A DNA stretch of 64,000 nt, from NCBI GenBank assembly GCA_965225625.1, contig CBDDBH010000028.1, positions 124,001-188,000 on the forward strand, written 5' to 3'. The DNA comes from CBDDBH01 sp965225625. GTDB taxonomy: Bacteria > Pseudomonadota > Gammaproteobacteria > JADZEE01. The notes beneath the pieces were generated by a model. That model worked only from the letters and a program-made list of their open reading frames with translations, was not told the DNA's origin and did no database searches. Positions 36,365-48,527 of the stretch are shown piece by piece. The stretch's first letter is position 1. Each line of letters starts with the position of its first letter. Made by a program: the position numbers and the translations under genes.

Positions 36365-37361
36365 CCCTGACGAGCTTCGAGGTGGTGTTGACGGCATCCC
36401 CGTCGCCGTAGGGGTACTTGCTGACGAACGACAGCAATATCTGATTTGCCGCCGTCCGCCCCATGTACACCAGGGCGGATTGTGGGAATTCCCGGGCGGT
36501 AAGGTCGAAGCCGGCGAATCAGTCGAACACGCGTTGGCGCGTGAATTTCGCGAGGAGGTCGGGGTGGAGATCGAGCGCGCAAGGCCGCTCATCAAAATCC
36601 CCCATGCGTATCCGGACAAACGCGTGTTGCTGGATGTTTGGTGGATCTCGCGGTGGCGTGGCCGGGTGCGGCCCCGAGAGAACCAGGCGATGCGCTGGGT
36701 GCCGCAAGCAGCTTTGCGCGAATATACGTTTCCCGCCGCGAATCATGCGATTTTGATGGCAATTGGATTACCCTCCTTGTACTTAATCAGTCCTGATCCC
36801 CGGGAGCATGGATTTGTCGAAAGACTCCGTACATGTTTACAGGCCGGCGTGAGTCTATTGCAGCTGCGCGCCGTCGGAATGCCAGCGGATGAGCTGCGTG
36901 CGTGCGCTTCATCGCTGCTGCGCTTGTGCCACGAACACCGTGCGAAAATGCTGATAAATGGCCGCCCGGATGATGCTCTGGCGATAGGTGCAGACGGCGT
37001 ACATCTCACCAGTACGCGATTACTGCGGCTCCGCGAACGACCACTACCATTGGAATATCTGGTCGGGGCGTCATGCCATAACGCAAATGAACTACACCAA
37101 GCCCAGCGTATAGGGGTGGATTTCGTCGTTATCTCGCCAGTATGCGCAACCGCCACCCATCGTGATCAGCAAGGTATGGGTTGGCCGCAGTTCGAGGAAT
37201 TCGCTAATTCGACGCAAATTCCGGTCTACGCCCTCGGAGGTATGTGCCCGGCAGACCTTAACCTTGCCCGGCGCTCTGGGGCTCAAGGCGTCTCGATGAT
37301 CAGCGGCGTTTGGTCGGCGTCGGATCCTGCTGATGCCGTGCGACAAACTCTTGGCCAGTGA
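36345..37361 (+). CDS. mutT: Nudix hydrolase fused to a ThiE/TenI-like domain (MutT-ThiE fusion)
   Basis: The N half (about residues 17-140) is a MutT-type Nudix domain with the box GGKVEAGESVEHALAREFREEVGVE, expected to clear 8-oxo-dGTP. The C half (about 150-335) resembles thiamine-phosphate synthase/TenI: LYLISPD at its start, VSLLQLRA, LINGRPDDALAIGADGVHLT and VYALGGMCPADL. The fusion is known from Pseudomonas and relatives; the role of the C half is not established. ATG 36345 overlaps the argJ end. Convergent with yacG. Confidence 0.88.
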   Translation: MRNTGLDPDELRGGVDGIPVAVGVLADERQQYLICRRPPHVHQGGLWEFPGGKVEAGESVEHALAREFREEVGVEIERARPLIKIPHAYPDKRVLLDVWWISRWRGRVRPRENQAMRWVPQAALREYTFPAANHAILMAIGLPSLYLISPDPREHGFVERLRTCLQAGVSLLQLRAVGMPADELRACASSLLRLCHEHRAKMLINGRPDDALAIGADGVHLTSTRLLRLRERPLPLEYLVGASCHNANELHQAQRIGVDFVVISPVCATATHRDQQGMGWPQFEEFANSTQIPVYALGGMCPADLNLARRSGAQGVSMISGVWSASDPADAVRQTLGQ

Positions 37362-37450
37362 GCCTGGCGCGTCACGTTGTAAAATGTTTGGAGGTACGAA
37401 GCAGGCTGGTCTAAACGCGCAGCGCTGGGATTCTCAAGCGTAATCTGTCA

Positions 37451-37675
37451 TCAATGCCTGGAAATCAAATCGCTTGGCAATGACGTTAACGCATCGTCCG
37501 TGACGTTTAAGTCATCTTCGGCGATGCGATGCTCCTCGTTTAGCCAACCGCCCAAGTCGATTAAGCGGCAGCGCTGCGAACAAAATGGTCGATCTGGATT
37601 AACGGCTGTCAAGTTGGCGGGTTTGCTGCAGCCGGGACAGGGCGCGAGTTCAGCGGAAGGGTTTAGATGATGCAT
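37451..37675 (-). CDS. yacG: DNA gyrase inhibitor YacG, zinc binding
   Basis: Small zinc protein of 74 residues that binds GyrB and blocks DNA gyrase, by family knowledge. Four zinc cysteines are present in CPGCSK and FCSQRCRLIDLGGWL; the tail is acidic. The start ATG 37675 overlaps the zapD stop by 13 bp. It is last in the coaE-zapD-yacG run, the same order as in E. coli. Confidence 0.93.
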   Translation of the reverse strand: MHHLNPSAELAPCPGCSKPANLTAVNPDRPFCSQRCRLIDLGGWLNEEHRIAEDDLNVTDDALTSLPSDLISRH

Positions 37676-38478
37676 CGTTCCAGCTTGAAAGCCACATCTG
37701 TCTCAGTCTGAATCGGACGCATCAAAGTGCTGCGTTGTTCCAGGAATCTAATTGTAAAACGATGTCGCCCAGCGCTGATTTCGGGATAAAACGGCGTTTC
37801 CCCGGTAAGCAGAATCCGGATCATGTGGCAGGACACAGTCGTATCGAGCGGCTGTTGGTAAAAGCCGCCCGGCGCGGTGGCCTTCATGGGAGCTGCGCTT
37901 TCTCGAATCACCCCCAACACCATAGCAATTGCCTCCTGAATTATCCGCAGATCTGACAGCCACTGCTGCAATTGAGCATTGCGTTGTGCCGGCGGTTTGG
38001 TTAACCAGAAATGGTATCCAGGCAAATCGAAATTGCAGGTACCGCCGGGTATGGTAATCCGTTGGCGTATCGAAGCCACCAATTCGTCTTTGCGGATATT
38101 CTGACCGGGCTGGCAACTGCTGGAATGCAGTCTGGATAAAATATTGTTCAAGCTGGAAATAGTTGTTTGCAACCCCGATTCATCGACGGACGGGTTTCTT
38201 TGTAATGCAGTGAGCACTGTACTTAATCGCGCCAGCTCCTTGAGAAGTTCGGCTTTGAGATCCGTGCGTGTCAAGAGATCCGATAGATCGATCATCGCTG
38301 CGAGCGCGTTCCGGCTGCTCCATTCAGATTGTGCGTTTACAGCCGAGTCGACGAGTTCGAATAAATATTCCAAGCGCAAAAAACTGCGGATCCGCTCGCT
38401 TAGCGGCTGTTCGTAAGCGACGTTGTTTGCGTCCGGGAAGAGCGCCGTCTGGATTCCGCGTTCTTGTTCTTGAGTCAT
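37663..38478 (-). CDS. zapD: Cell division protein ZapD
   Basis: Z-ring-associated protein that bundles FtsZ filaments. N-terminal YEQPLSERIRSFLRLEYLFE is the family signature; the rest is an alpha-helical bundle and then a beta domain with GGTCNFDLPGYHFWL. 271 residues from the second Met (the preceding Met at 38481 is equally possible). Its partner ftsZ is in the same window, 9 kb away. It lies between coaE and yacG. Confidence 0.92.
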   Translation of the reverse strand: MTQEQERGIQTALFPDANNVAYEQPLSERIRSFLRLEYLFELVDSAVNAQSEWSSRNALAAMIDLSDLLTRTDLKAELLKELARLSTVLTALQRNPSVDESGLQTTISSLNNILSRLHSSSCQPGQNIRKDELVASIRQRITIPGGTCNFDLPGYHFWLTKPPAQRNAQLQQWLSDLRIIQEAIAMVLGVIRESAAPMKATAPGGFYQQPLDTTVSCHMIRILLTGETPFYPEISAGRHRFTIRFLEQRSTLMRPIQTETDVAFKLERCII

Positions 38479-38627
38479 CATACTTGCACGGGCCTGCCGC
38501 TAGCTCGCAAATTGCATAAAGCGTGTGCGAGGAGCGGCACAGGTCCAGTGTTGCTATGCTCAGCCCGAATCGCCGAGTGGGCTAGCTTCAATGGTTTGCT
38601 CTTGGCGCTCATCATCAGGCGGCGTTG

Positions 38628-39242
38628 TCATGCACGAAGCAGCTTGGAGAATTGCAAATACTGCGAATGCAGCTCACGGATCTGTTGCTCCAAAAACTCA
38701 AAGTCACGATCGTTATGAATGACGTCGTCGGCCTGTGCCAGACGTTGATCACGGGTTGCCTGAGTGCGCATGATTGCCCTCGCCTGTTCCGCTGTCAAAT
38801 TGTCGCGTTCCATTACCCGCTGGATTTGTAAGTCTTCTGGGCAGTCGACGACGACTATCCTGCCGAATCTGGCACGATGACCTGACTCTACCAACAGCGG
38901 AATGCAAAAAACGACGTAAGCGGCGTCAGATGCGTCGGCGCGTTGCAGCATCTCCGGGAAAATTCGAGGGTGTAGGATCGCTTCAAGTCGCGCTCGCTTA
39001 TCGTCGTCAGCGAACACTATCGCGCGCAGCGCAGATCGATCCAGCCGCAAATCGTGGTCAAGTACTGGTTTGCCAAATGTTTGAACAATCTCGGCCAGGG
39101 CCGGCATGCCGGGTTCGACCAGTTCGTGGGCGACGACATCTGCGTCAACGACGACGGCGCCAAGATCGGCAAAGCAGCCGCTCGCAGCGGATTTGCCACT
39201 GCCGATGCCGCCCGTTAGGCCGACATACAGCCGCTTATTCAC
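38628..39242 (-). CDS. coaE: Dephospho-CoA kinase
   Basis: Last step of coenzyme A synthesis. P-loop VGLTGGIGSGKSAASGCFADLG near the N terminus, DADVVAHELVEPG and the lid region VDCPEDLQIQRVMERDNLTAEQARAIM are typical. GTG 39242 overlaps the pilD stop (GTGA) and gives 204 residues, the usual length; the longer open frame lies inside pilD. pilD-coaE coupling is common in Pseudomonas-like genomes. Confidence 0.94.
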   Translation of the reverse strand: MNKRLYVGLTGGIGSGKSAASGCFADLGAVVVDADVVAHELVEPGMPALAEIVQTFGKPVLDHDLRLDRSALRAIVFADDDKRARLEAILHPRIFPEMLQRADASDAAYVVFCIPLLVESGHRARFGRIVVVDCPEDLQIQRVMERDNLTAEQARAIMRTQATRDQRLAQADDVIHNDRDFEFLEQQIRELHSQYLQFSKLLRA

Positions 39243-40120
39243 GCAGGCGTAGCCCAGATCAGGTAGTGCTGCGTAATCTCTGCGCCCCATAGCAGCGCGA
39301 TCCAGCCAGCGGCAGCGAGGTAGGGACCAAACGGTATCGGAACGTCCCGTCCCCTGCCCAGGAATACAATCAGCGAAATACCCACGACCGCACCTACCAG
39401 AGACGACAAAATGATAATGACAGGTAACACCTGCCAACCCAGCCATGCCCCAAGCAATGCCAGCAGCTTAAAATCACCGAATCCCATACCTTCTTTTCCG
39501 GTAAGCAGTTTGAACGCCTGATACACACTCCACAAACTCATATACCCCGCGATAGCTCCGATTACGGCAGACTGCAGATCGGTGTAGAGGCCGAAAAGGT
39601 TGCAGCCAAGTCCCAGCCAAAGGAACGGAAGAGTAATCGAATCTGGCAACAGTTGCGTATCGAAATCGATGACACTGAGTCCAAGCAACGCCCAACTCAG
39701 CATGACGGCAAACATCGTCTGCCAGCCGAATCCAAAATGCCAGGCCACTGCAGCCGCCATTAGGCCGCCAAGGAACTCCACGCTTGGATAGCGTATCGAA
39801 ATTATCCGTGCGCAGTTGCTGCAACGCCCTTTTAAAAGCACATAGCTGAGGAGTGGAATGTTTTGCCAGGCGGAAATGGAGTGGGAGCAGCCCGGACAGC
39901 GAGAACGCGGCGTTACCAGATCATAACGTTCACCTTCGGCGAAAGTGAGCGCCGACGCAGTATCTGCCAAAAGTGCGCATTGTTCGCGCCAATCCCGGTC
40001 CATCATGATTGGTAAACGGTGAATCACCACATTCAGAAAACTGCCAACCAGCAGGCCGAGGAAAAACAAACTCGCAGTAAAGGCAATTGGGTTTGCTTCT
40101 AAAACCGTCAACCAGTTCAC
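39239..40120 (-). CDS. pilD: Type IV prepilin peptidase and N-methyltransferase
   Basis: Inner-membrane aspartic protease that cleaves the prepilin leader and methylates the new N-terminal Phe. It has an N-terminal zinc site with two cysteine pairs (CPGCSHS, CSNCAR) and the two catalytic aspartates in VIDFDTQLLPD and the GxGD box GMGFGDFKLL. Eight or so membrane helices; 293 residues. The order pilB-pilC-pilD-coaE is standard. A 237-bp gap, unusual for this operon, separates it from pilC. Confidence 0.94.
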   Translation of the reverse strand: MNWLTVLEANPIAFTASLFFLGLLVGSFLNVVIHRLPIMMDRDWREQCALLADTASALTFAEGERYDLVTPRSRCPGCSHSISAWQNIPLLSYVLLKGRCSNCARIISIRYPSVEFLGGLMAAAVAWHFGFGWQTMFAVMLSWALLGLSVIDFDTQLLPDSITLPFLWLGLGCNLFGLYTDLQSAVIGAIAGYMSLWSVYQAFKLLTGKEGMGFGDFKLLALLGAWLGWQVLPVIIILSSLVGAVVGISLIVFLGRGRDVPIPFGPYLAAAGWIALLWGAEITQHYLIWATPA

Positions 40121-40357
40121 GCCGATACCTGCTTCATGCGAATGGTAGTCAATATAGATTTGTGAGCGTCGCGGCCATGCGAGGTCGGTTGCTGTGCAAA
40201 CAATGAAAACAGCGCGGAACTACGTCGCATCTGCGTAGGTACCCCGATTGCGAGATTTGGGACAGGTTGCCGTCGCGGCAAGTTGCGGTCTAGCAAACAA
40301 TCGGGCGAGACGCTTTCCGCGACGCGCCCTATCAATATTCGGAGCTGTGTCGCTCGA
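40121..40357 (-). other. pilC-pilD spacer without a clear gene
   Basis: The gap between pilC and pilD is 237 bp, longer than in most pilBCD operons. One open frame of 72 codons crosses it on the minus strand (40117-40335), but it resembles nothing I know and has no good ribosome site. No hairpin with a T tract or clear promoter was found. Confidence 0.4.
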
Positions 40358-41576
40358 TTAGACGACCTGGCCCATCTTGAAGATAGGCAGATACATGGCG
40401 ATAACGAGACCGCCGATCAAAACACCGAGCACCGCCATAATCATCGGTTCCAATAAGCTGGTCAGCGCGTCCACGGCGTCGTCAATTTCCTGCTCATACC
40501 AATCCGCGACTTTGCCCAGCATCGAGTCCAGCGCGCCTGATTCTTCCCCAATCGCGACCATCTGGATGACCATGTTGGGAAACAATTGACTGTCACGCAT
40601 GGTGACCTGCAGCTGGGTGCCGGTGGCGATGTCGTCGCGCATCCTCAAGGTAGCGTCATAAAACAGGATATTGCCGCAGGCGCCGGCAACCGAGGTCATC
40701 GCTTCCACCAGCGGGGTCCCCGGCCGCAAACATGGTTGCCAACGTTCGGGTAAAACGCGCAATCGCCGATTTCTCCAGGATCTCACCGATGATCGGGATC
40801 TTGAGGGACCAGCGATCAAAGAAATGAGCTACAGCCGGGAAACGCCTTTTCGATTCCAGTATGGCGTAAATCGTCAGGCCTATACCGCCGAAAATCAGCC
40901 ACCAATAGGCTTGCATGTAGTCGGAAATTTCGATGACCAGTTGTGTCAAAGCAGGTAGGTCTGCTCCGAATCCGTCGAACAGATCCGCGAACTGCGGGAT
41001 GACAAAGATCATGAGGATGGCAGTAATGATAAAGGCTACAACGATAACGGCGGTCGGATAAAAAAGAGCTCCTTTGATTTTGGATTTCAGAGCTTCGGTT
41101 TTTTCCTGGTAGGTTGCGATCTTGTGCAATATCGACTCGAGAATACCGGCAGCCTCGCCGGCGACGACTAAGTTGCGGTACAGTTCATCGAACTGCAGAG
41201 GATGCCTTCCGAAGGCTTCCGCAAGGCTGCCGCCTGCCTCGACATGTCCCTTGATGTCCATAATCATGTCTTGCATGCGCACGTTTTCGTGGCCCCGCCC
41301 GACGATATCGAAGGACTGAACTAATGGCACGCCGGACGACATCATGGTTGCGAGCTGACGACTGAAGACGGTGATATCTTTAGAGGTAATTCTCCTGCCG
41401 CTGCCACCGAGCAATGGCTTGGATTTTTTCTTTACTTTGGTAGGGTTGACGCCTTGGCGGCGAAGCTGCGCTTTGATTAACGCGTCACTTTTGCCGCTGA
41501 TCTCGCCTTTGACGCGTTTACCATTTTTGTCCATCCCCTCCCAAACGAACATGTCTGACTTTAGCGCTTCTGCCAT
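40358..41576 (-). pseudogene. pilC: Type IV pilus inner-membrane platform protein PilC, interrupted by a one-base frameshift
   Basis: GspF-family protein with two GspF domains and three membrane helices, which organises PilB and pilus growth. The N part (40656-41576, MAEALKSDMFVWEG...RTLATMFAAG) and the C part (from PLVEAMTSVAGACGNIL to MYLPIFKMGQVV) are in different frames. The join is at CCCC 40718-40721 (plus strand), where removing one base restores AAGTPLVEAM and a 405-residue protein. All other PilC features look intact. It may be a real mutation, phase variation or a sequencing error. Confidence 0.85.
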
Positions 41577-41580
41577 GGTT

Positions 41581-43299
41581 TTATTCCACTGTTACTCGAT
41601 TAATTTCTGCCAGGCTGGTAAAGCCCGCGGCGGCTTTCATCAGGCCCGAACGCCGGATATCCCAAGTCCCTTCCTCTCTTGATAGATCCGCGAGCTCAAC
41701 GGCATTTCTGCCTTCCATGATCAGTCGTTTCATAGCATCGCCGATTGGCATTACCTGGTAGATCCCGACACGACCCTTGTAACCGCTGGGACAATCCACG
41801 CCGCCGTCGCCGGGTTCAAACAGCTTAACGCCGGCTTTCAAGTCTTCTTCTGTATAGCCCTCTTTGAGCAGGGCGTCGTCAGGCATCTCAAAAGGTGTTT
41901 TATAGTCACCGTGTAAGCGCCGTGCCAGACGCTGTGCCGTTATCAAGTTGATCGTAGTGGCCACCGCGAAGGCTTGAATGCCCATGTCCTGTAGTCGTGT
42001 CAGCGTTTGCGGTGCGTCATTTGTGTGTAAGGTCGACATGACCATGTGGCCGGTCTGAGCAGCCTTGACTGCGATGGAACCAGTCTCTAAATCACGAATT
42101 TCACCCACCAGGATTATGTCCGGGTCCTGGCGTAGAAAAGCTTTTAATGCTTTGGTGAAGGTCATGCCGGTGCGTTCGTCCACCTGCACCTGGTTGACGC
42201 CAGGCAGGTTGATTTCAACGGGATCTTCGGCCGTTGAAATATTAATGTCCTCTTGATTGATGATGTTGATACCGGTGTACAGGGAAACCGTTTTACCGCT
42301 ACCGGTAGGCCCCGTGACGAGAAACATCCCGTAGGGTTTAAGCAGGTTCTTCAGAAACAACTCTTTTTGAAAATCCTCATAGCCCAGTTGGTCGATGTTC
42401 AACTTGGCCGCGTCAGAGTCGAGGATACGCAGCACGGCTTTCTCTCCGAACAGAGTCGGGCAAGTACTGACGCGAAAGTCGATCGATTTTTTCTTTGACA
42501 GCTTCAGCTTAATACGACCGTCCTGCGGTACCCGTCGTTCGGACACGTCCAGTCTGGACATGACTTTAATGCGTGCAGTGATCTTGCTGGACAGCGCGAG
42601 CGGCGGTTTGGCCATTTCAGCCAGTACGCCATCGACGCGAAAGCGCACGCGATATATTTTTTCATAGGGTTCAAAATGTAAGTCCGATGCCCCGCGTTTT
42701 ATGGCGTCCAGCAGTACTTTATTGACAAAACGTACGACCGGGGCATCATCCACATCTACATCGTCGTCTGGATCGGGCTCGTCGCCGCCCACCTCGAGAC
42801 CGTCGAGATCGTCGAAATCGGCATCGTCCATATCGTCGAGTCCGCTATCAGCGCTCTCGAGCGCTTTTTCTATTGTTTTGTTGAGTTTGTCTTCCTCGAC
42901 CAGGATAGCCTCGGTATTGGCGTCTACATGGAACTTAATCTCGTCGAGTGCCGCGAGATTGGTCGGATCAGATACGGCGACGAACACGCGTTTCCCGCGT
43001 TTGAAGATGGGCAACGCATGATGCTTTTTGATCAGGTCCTCCGATACGATCTTGGTGATATCCGGATCTAGCTCAAGACAGTCGATATCAACCACCGGAA
43101 CCCCGAATTCGCTCGACGCTGCGTGCGCAATATCGAGGCTGGTGCCCATCCCGTTATCGACTAAGTATTTGACAAACGGTGTTTTTTTCTCAAGAGCTTC
43201 TTGGAAGGCTGTGCCTGCTTGTTCTTGTTCGAGTAGACCGTCCATTACGAGCTTGCGAGCAAGTCCGCTCAACGGGATTTGTTTGTTGGTTACTGCCAT
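41581..43299 (-). CDS. pilB: Type IV pilus assembly ATPase PilB
   Basis: Hexameric ATPase that drives pilus extension. It has an N-terminal MshEN/GspE-N domain, an Asp/Glu-rich stretch (about residues 155-190), then the core with Walker A GPTGSGKT, Walker B DPDIILVGEIRDLET and His box TGHMVMSTLHTNDA. The cysteine-pair zinc site seen in many GspE proteins is not evident. 572 residues. It is first in the leftward pilBCD operon, 4 bp before pilC. Confidence 0.95.
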   Translation of the reverse strand: MAVTNKQIPLSGLARKLVMDGLLEQEQAGTAFQEALEKKTPFVKYLVDNGMGTSLDIAHAASSEFGVPVVDIDCLELDPDITKIVSEDLIKKHHALPIFKRGKRVFVAVSDPTNLAALDEIKFHVDANTEAILVEEDKLNKTIEKALESADSGLDDMDDADFDDLDGLEVGGDEPDPDDDVDVDDAPVVRFVNKVLLDAIKRGASDLHFEPYEKIYRVRFRVDGVLAEMAKPPLALSSKITARIKVMSRLDVSERRVPQDGRIKLKLSKKKSIDFRVSTCPTLFGEKAVLRILDSDAAKLNIDQLGYEDFQKELFLKNLLKPYGMFLVTGPTGSGKTVSLYTGINIINQEDINISTAEDPVEINLPGVNQVQVDERTGMTFTKALKAFLRQDPDIILVGEIRDLETGSIAVKAAQTGHMVMSTLHTNDAPQTLTRLQDMGIQAFAVATTINLITAQRLARRLHGDYKTPFEMPDDALLKEGYTEEDLKAGVKLFEPGDGGVDCPSGYKGRVGIYQVMPIGDAMKRLIMEGRNAVELADLSREEGTWDIRRSGLMKAAAGFTSLAEINRVTVE

Positions 43300-43445
43300 G
43301 TTGGGCGCCGTTTAGTTGGGTTCTTGGATACCAATTAAATGGTAGATGAATTGCCCGTAAATAGCCAATATCCCGGAAAAAACTTGGCACGACGGCGAGC
43401 TAAAATCACGGCTGCCGGGAGGTTGGCCGCAGGATATCGGAAGTC

Positions 43446-46037
<2,592 letters not shown>

Positions 46038-46069
46038 TGGCGTGACTCCGGTTTAATCCAATGCTCTTT

Positions 46070-46098
46070 AGATGCGGCTACCGGCGCGGAAAATCAAG
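46070..46098 (-). promoter_or_regulatory. Sigma-32 (RpoH) heat-shock promoter of clpB
   Basis: Read on the minus strand: -35 CTTGATT (consensus CTTGAAA), a 14-bp spacer and -10 CCGCATCT (consensus CCCCATNT). The predicted start of transcription is near 46063, about 26 nt before the clpB ATG. Spacing and place fit the heat-shock consensus well. Confidence 0.7.
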
Positions 46099-46139
46099 AG
46101 GCCGCTGATGCAACCGGCGGGCAAGCCTGCAGGCTAGGT

Positions 46140-47567
46140 TTAATGTACGCCAATATCCAGATAACTCCGTGCTATTTTTTTGACGGCCACAACATAGGCG
46201 GCGGTGCGAAAATCGTCGATTGCCGCATTGCTGTGCAACTCGTTGTGCAGTTCCTGGTAGGCCAGGCGCATGGTGTCGTCCAGTCCGGAACGAACCAGGT
46301 CGAGTTCGGCAGCACCCTTTTCAATCTCTTGTCGCAATGCTTGGGGTAATTGAGTTCCCGCGAGCGACTCCATGGCGTTGAGCATTTTCGCTCCACGCAT
46401 TTCATCATAACGACGCTCCATCCTGCCGAAGCGGATATGCGCGAGGTTACGGATCCACTCAAAGTAGGAAACCGTCACCCCTCCGGCATTAATATATGCG
46501 TCGGGGATAATCGTTGTGCCACGCTTGCGCAGGATCTCGTCTGCCTCGAATGTCACCGGGCCGTTAGCCGCCTCTGCGATCAGTGGTGCTTTGATCCTTG
46601 GGGCGTTAGCCGCCGTGATCTGTGCTTCCAGCGCCGCTGGTATCAAGATATCGCACTCAAGCTCCAAGACCGCATTGCCCTTGTCGGTATATTCGCCATC
46701 GGGGAAGCCCTTGACGCCCTGGTTTTCGGTTATGAATTGGCGCAGTGCCTCGATCGGCAAACCGTTGGGGTTAATGACTGCGCCGTCGCGCTCAATTACC
46801 GCGACGATTTTGGCACCATCTTCCTCTTCGAGAATTTTCGCAGCGTAATAGCCGACGTTACCAAGCCCCTGCACAACGACTCGTTGGCCGCCTAAGTCGC
46901 CATCCAAACCGGCAGCTTTGACATCTTCAGGGTGTCGAAAGAATTCGCGCAAGGCGAACACGACGCCGCGTCCAGTGGCCTCCGTGCGTCCGCGGATGCC
47001 GCCGTGTTCAACCGGCTTACCGGTGACACAAGCGGTGTAATTAATGTCTTCAGGGAACAAGTGCTTATAGGTGTCGGCTATCCAGGCCATTTCGCGTTGA
47101 CCAGTACCCATGTCGGGTGCCGGGACGTTGGTTGCAGGGCTGAGGAATCCCTTTCGCGCCAATTCGCGCGCAAAACGCCGGGTTATGCTTTGCAGTTCAT
47201 CACGATCATATTCGCGGGGGTTGATCAGCAGACCGCCTTTGGAGCCGCCGAATGGTACATCAACAATCGCACATTTATAGGTCATCAGCGCAGCCAGCGC
47301 CTCGACCTCGTCCTGATCAACAATCGGCGCGTAGCGGATGCCACCTTTTGCAGGCAACCTGTGACTACTGTGCACCGCTCGCCAGCCGGTGAAAATTTGT
47401 ATTTCACCGCGGATTTCGACCGGGAACTTGACCTGTATGACTGAATCACATGCTTGAATTGCATTGGCAACGCCAGGATCGAGATCCAACACATTAAAGG
47501 CGCGCTGCACCATGTGGTCGACGCTGGCGCTAAAGTTCATGCCGCCAGGATTGCTTGCCTCGGTCAT
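46140..47567 (-). CDS. Glu/Leu/Phe/Val-type dehydrogenase, probably glutamate dehydrogenase
   Basis: Oxidative deamination of glutamate to 2-oxoglutarate and ammonia is the likely reaction. Substrate domain: RAVHSSHRLPAKGGIRY, KCAIVDVPFGGSKGGLLINP (catalytic Lys region) and PAPDMGTGQREMAW. Dinucleotide domain: VVQGLGNVGYYAAKIL. ATG 47567 has AGGGGAGAGG upstream; a TTG at 47585 is not needed. About 475 residues. Cofactor choice cannot be read with certainty. It lies between pgeF and clpB, both on the same strand. Confidence 0.88.
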   Translation of the reverse strand: MTEASNPGGMNFSASVDHMVQRAFNVLDLDPGVANAIQACDSVIQVKFPVEIRGEIQIFTGWRAVHSSHRLPAKGGIRYAPIVDQDEVEALAALMTYKCAIVDVPFGGSKGGLLINPREYDRDELQSITRRFARELARKGFLSPATNVPAPDMGTGQREMAWIADTYKHLFPEDINYTACVTGKPVEHGGIRGRTEATGRGVVFALREFFRHPEDVKAAGLDGDLGGQRVVVQGLGNVGYYAAKILEEEDGAKIVAVIERDGAVINPNGLPIEALRQFITENQGVKGFPDGEYTDKGNAVLELECDILIPAALEAQITAANAPRIKAPLIAEAANGPVTFEADEILRKRGTTIIPDAYINAGGVTVSYFEWIRNLAHIRFGRMERRYDEMRGAKMLNAMESLAGTQLPQALRQEIEKGAAELDLVRSGLDDTMRLAYQELHNELHSNAAIDDFRTAAYVVAVKKIARSYLDIGVH

Positions 47568-47726
47568 AACTGCCTCTCCCCTCAATCAATTGTCAGAATG
47601 GCCAAAGCCATAGTAATACGCATCCGCATGCCGCGTGACTATGCCGCAGCTTTGACGGCAATTGTGCCGCTACAAATGATCCCCGCTTAATCACGAATAT
47701 GTATTTTCGGTACGATTGCAGTTGTT

Positions 47727-48461
47727 TCAGGTATCACCGGGCGTGATCCAAATTAAACTTGCCATACGGCCGGTTACGCCGTCACGGCGGTATGAGAACA
47801 ATAACTCTTCGTCACCATGCGTGCAGCGGGTGTCTGCATACACCTGCGCTACTCCGATCCGGTTAAATATCTCGTGTGCAAGTTGACGCAGATCTGCTCG
47901 CCAACTTCCGTTGCAGGCAGTGAACCCGGAATCCAGATCGCCGTAACGTTGTTGAAATGCCGAACGCACCTCGTCGCCGACCACGTAATGTGTTGCACAG
48001 ATGCTTGGGCCTAACCATGCCACAATCTCAGCTGCTGCGCAGCCCATCGCGGCAACGCCGGATTCGACGACGCCTGCGGCTAAACCACGCCATCCGGCAT
48101 GCAGCGCGGCGACTCGCTTACCGTCGCGCTGCGCGAGCAGTATCGGTACACAGTCGGCTGTGAGTATCGCGCAAACTACGCCCGCCTGTGATGTAACGGC
48201 ACCATCGGCTGGGGCGCCCACGGTGGTGGGCACATCGACCACCGTCGTCGCATGAAGTTGCTTAAGCCAACAAGGGTCGCGACCTAGTCCAAGTCCGGTG
48301 TTCAAGTTATCCCGGTTGGCCATGACGTTTCGTTCCTTGTCGCCGACGCCTGATGCAAGGTTAAACCCTGCATATGGGGTCACGCTTGCTCCACCGCGTC
48401 GCGTCGTCGTTAAAGCAACGATGCCAGGAATTTCGGGCCATGCTGGTAGTAAGATGGACAT
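47727..48461 (-). CDS. pgeF: Peptidoglycan editing factor PgeF (laccase-domain, YfiH family)
   Basis: Copper/zinc-type 'laccase' domain protein that in E. coli removes wrongly incorporated L-Ser-containing precursors in peptidoglycan synthesis. Motifs: WLKQLHATTVV, DCVPILLAQRDGKRVAALHAGWRGLAAGVV (metal-binding Cys and His) and GPSICATHYVVGDEV. ATG 48461 (MSILLPAWPEIPG) fits the family start; the ATG at 48521 is possible. It follows rluD by 66 bp, as in many gammaproteobacteria. Confidence 0.9.
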   Translation of the reverse strand: MSILLPAWPEIPGIVALTTTRRGGASVTPYAGFNLASGVGDKERNVMANRDNLNTGLGLGRDPCWLKQLHATTVVDVPTTVGAPADGAVTSQAGVVCAILTADCVPILLAQRDGKRVAALHAGWRGLAAGVVESGVAAMGCAAAEIVAWLGPSICATHYVVGDEVRSAFQQRYGDLDSGFTACNGSWRADLRQLAHEIFNRIGVAQVYADTRCTHGDEELLFSYRRDGVTGRMASLIWITPGDT

Positions 48462-48527
48462 GCCCGGCCTATCGACACGTTTCGACGCGCACGTCTGCGC
48501 TGGCGTTAATGAGGCAGCCATTTCGAA

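Noticed and set aside
38565..38592. AGCCCG...GGGCTAG palindrome between zapD and coaE as another repeat copy
   Set aside because: It shares only the AGCCCG/GGGCTA core with the family; the rest does not match, so chance cannot be excluded.
40117..40335. Possible small gene between pilC and pilD
   Set aside because: No family resemblance, no ribosome site, and it overlaps the start of pilD. Kept only as a description of the spacer.
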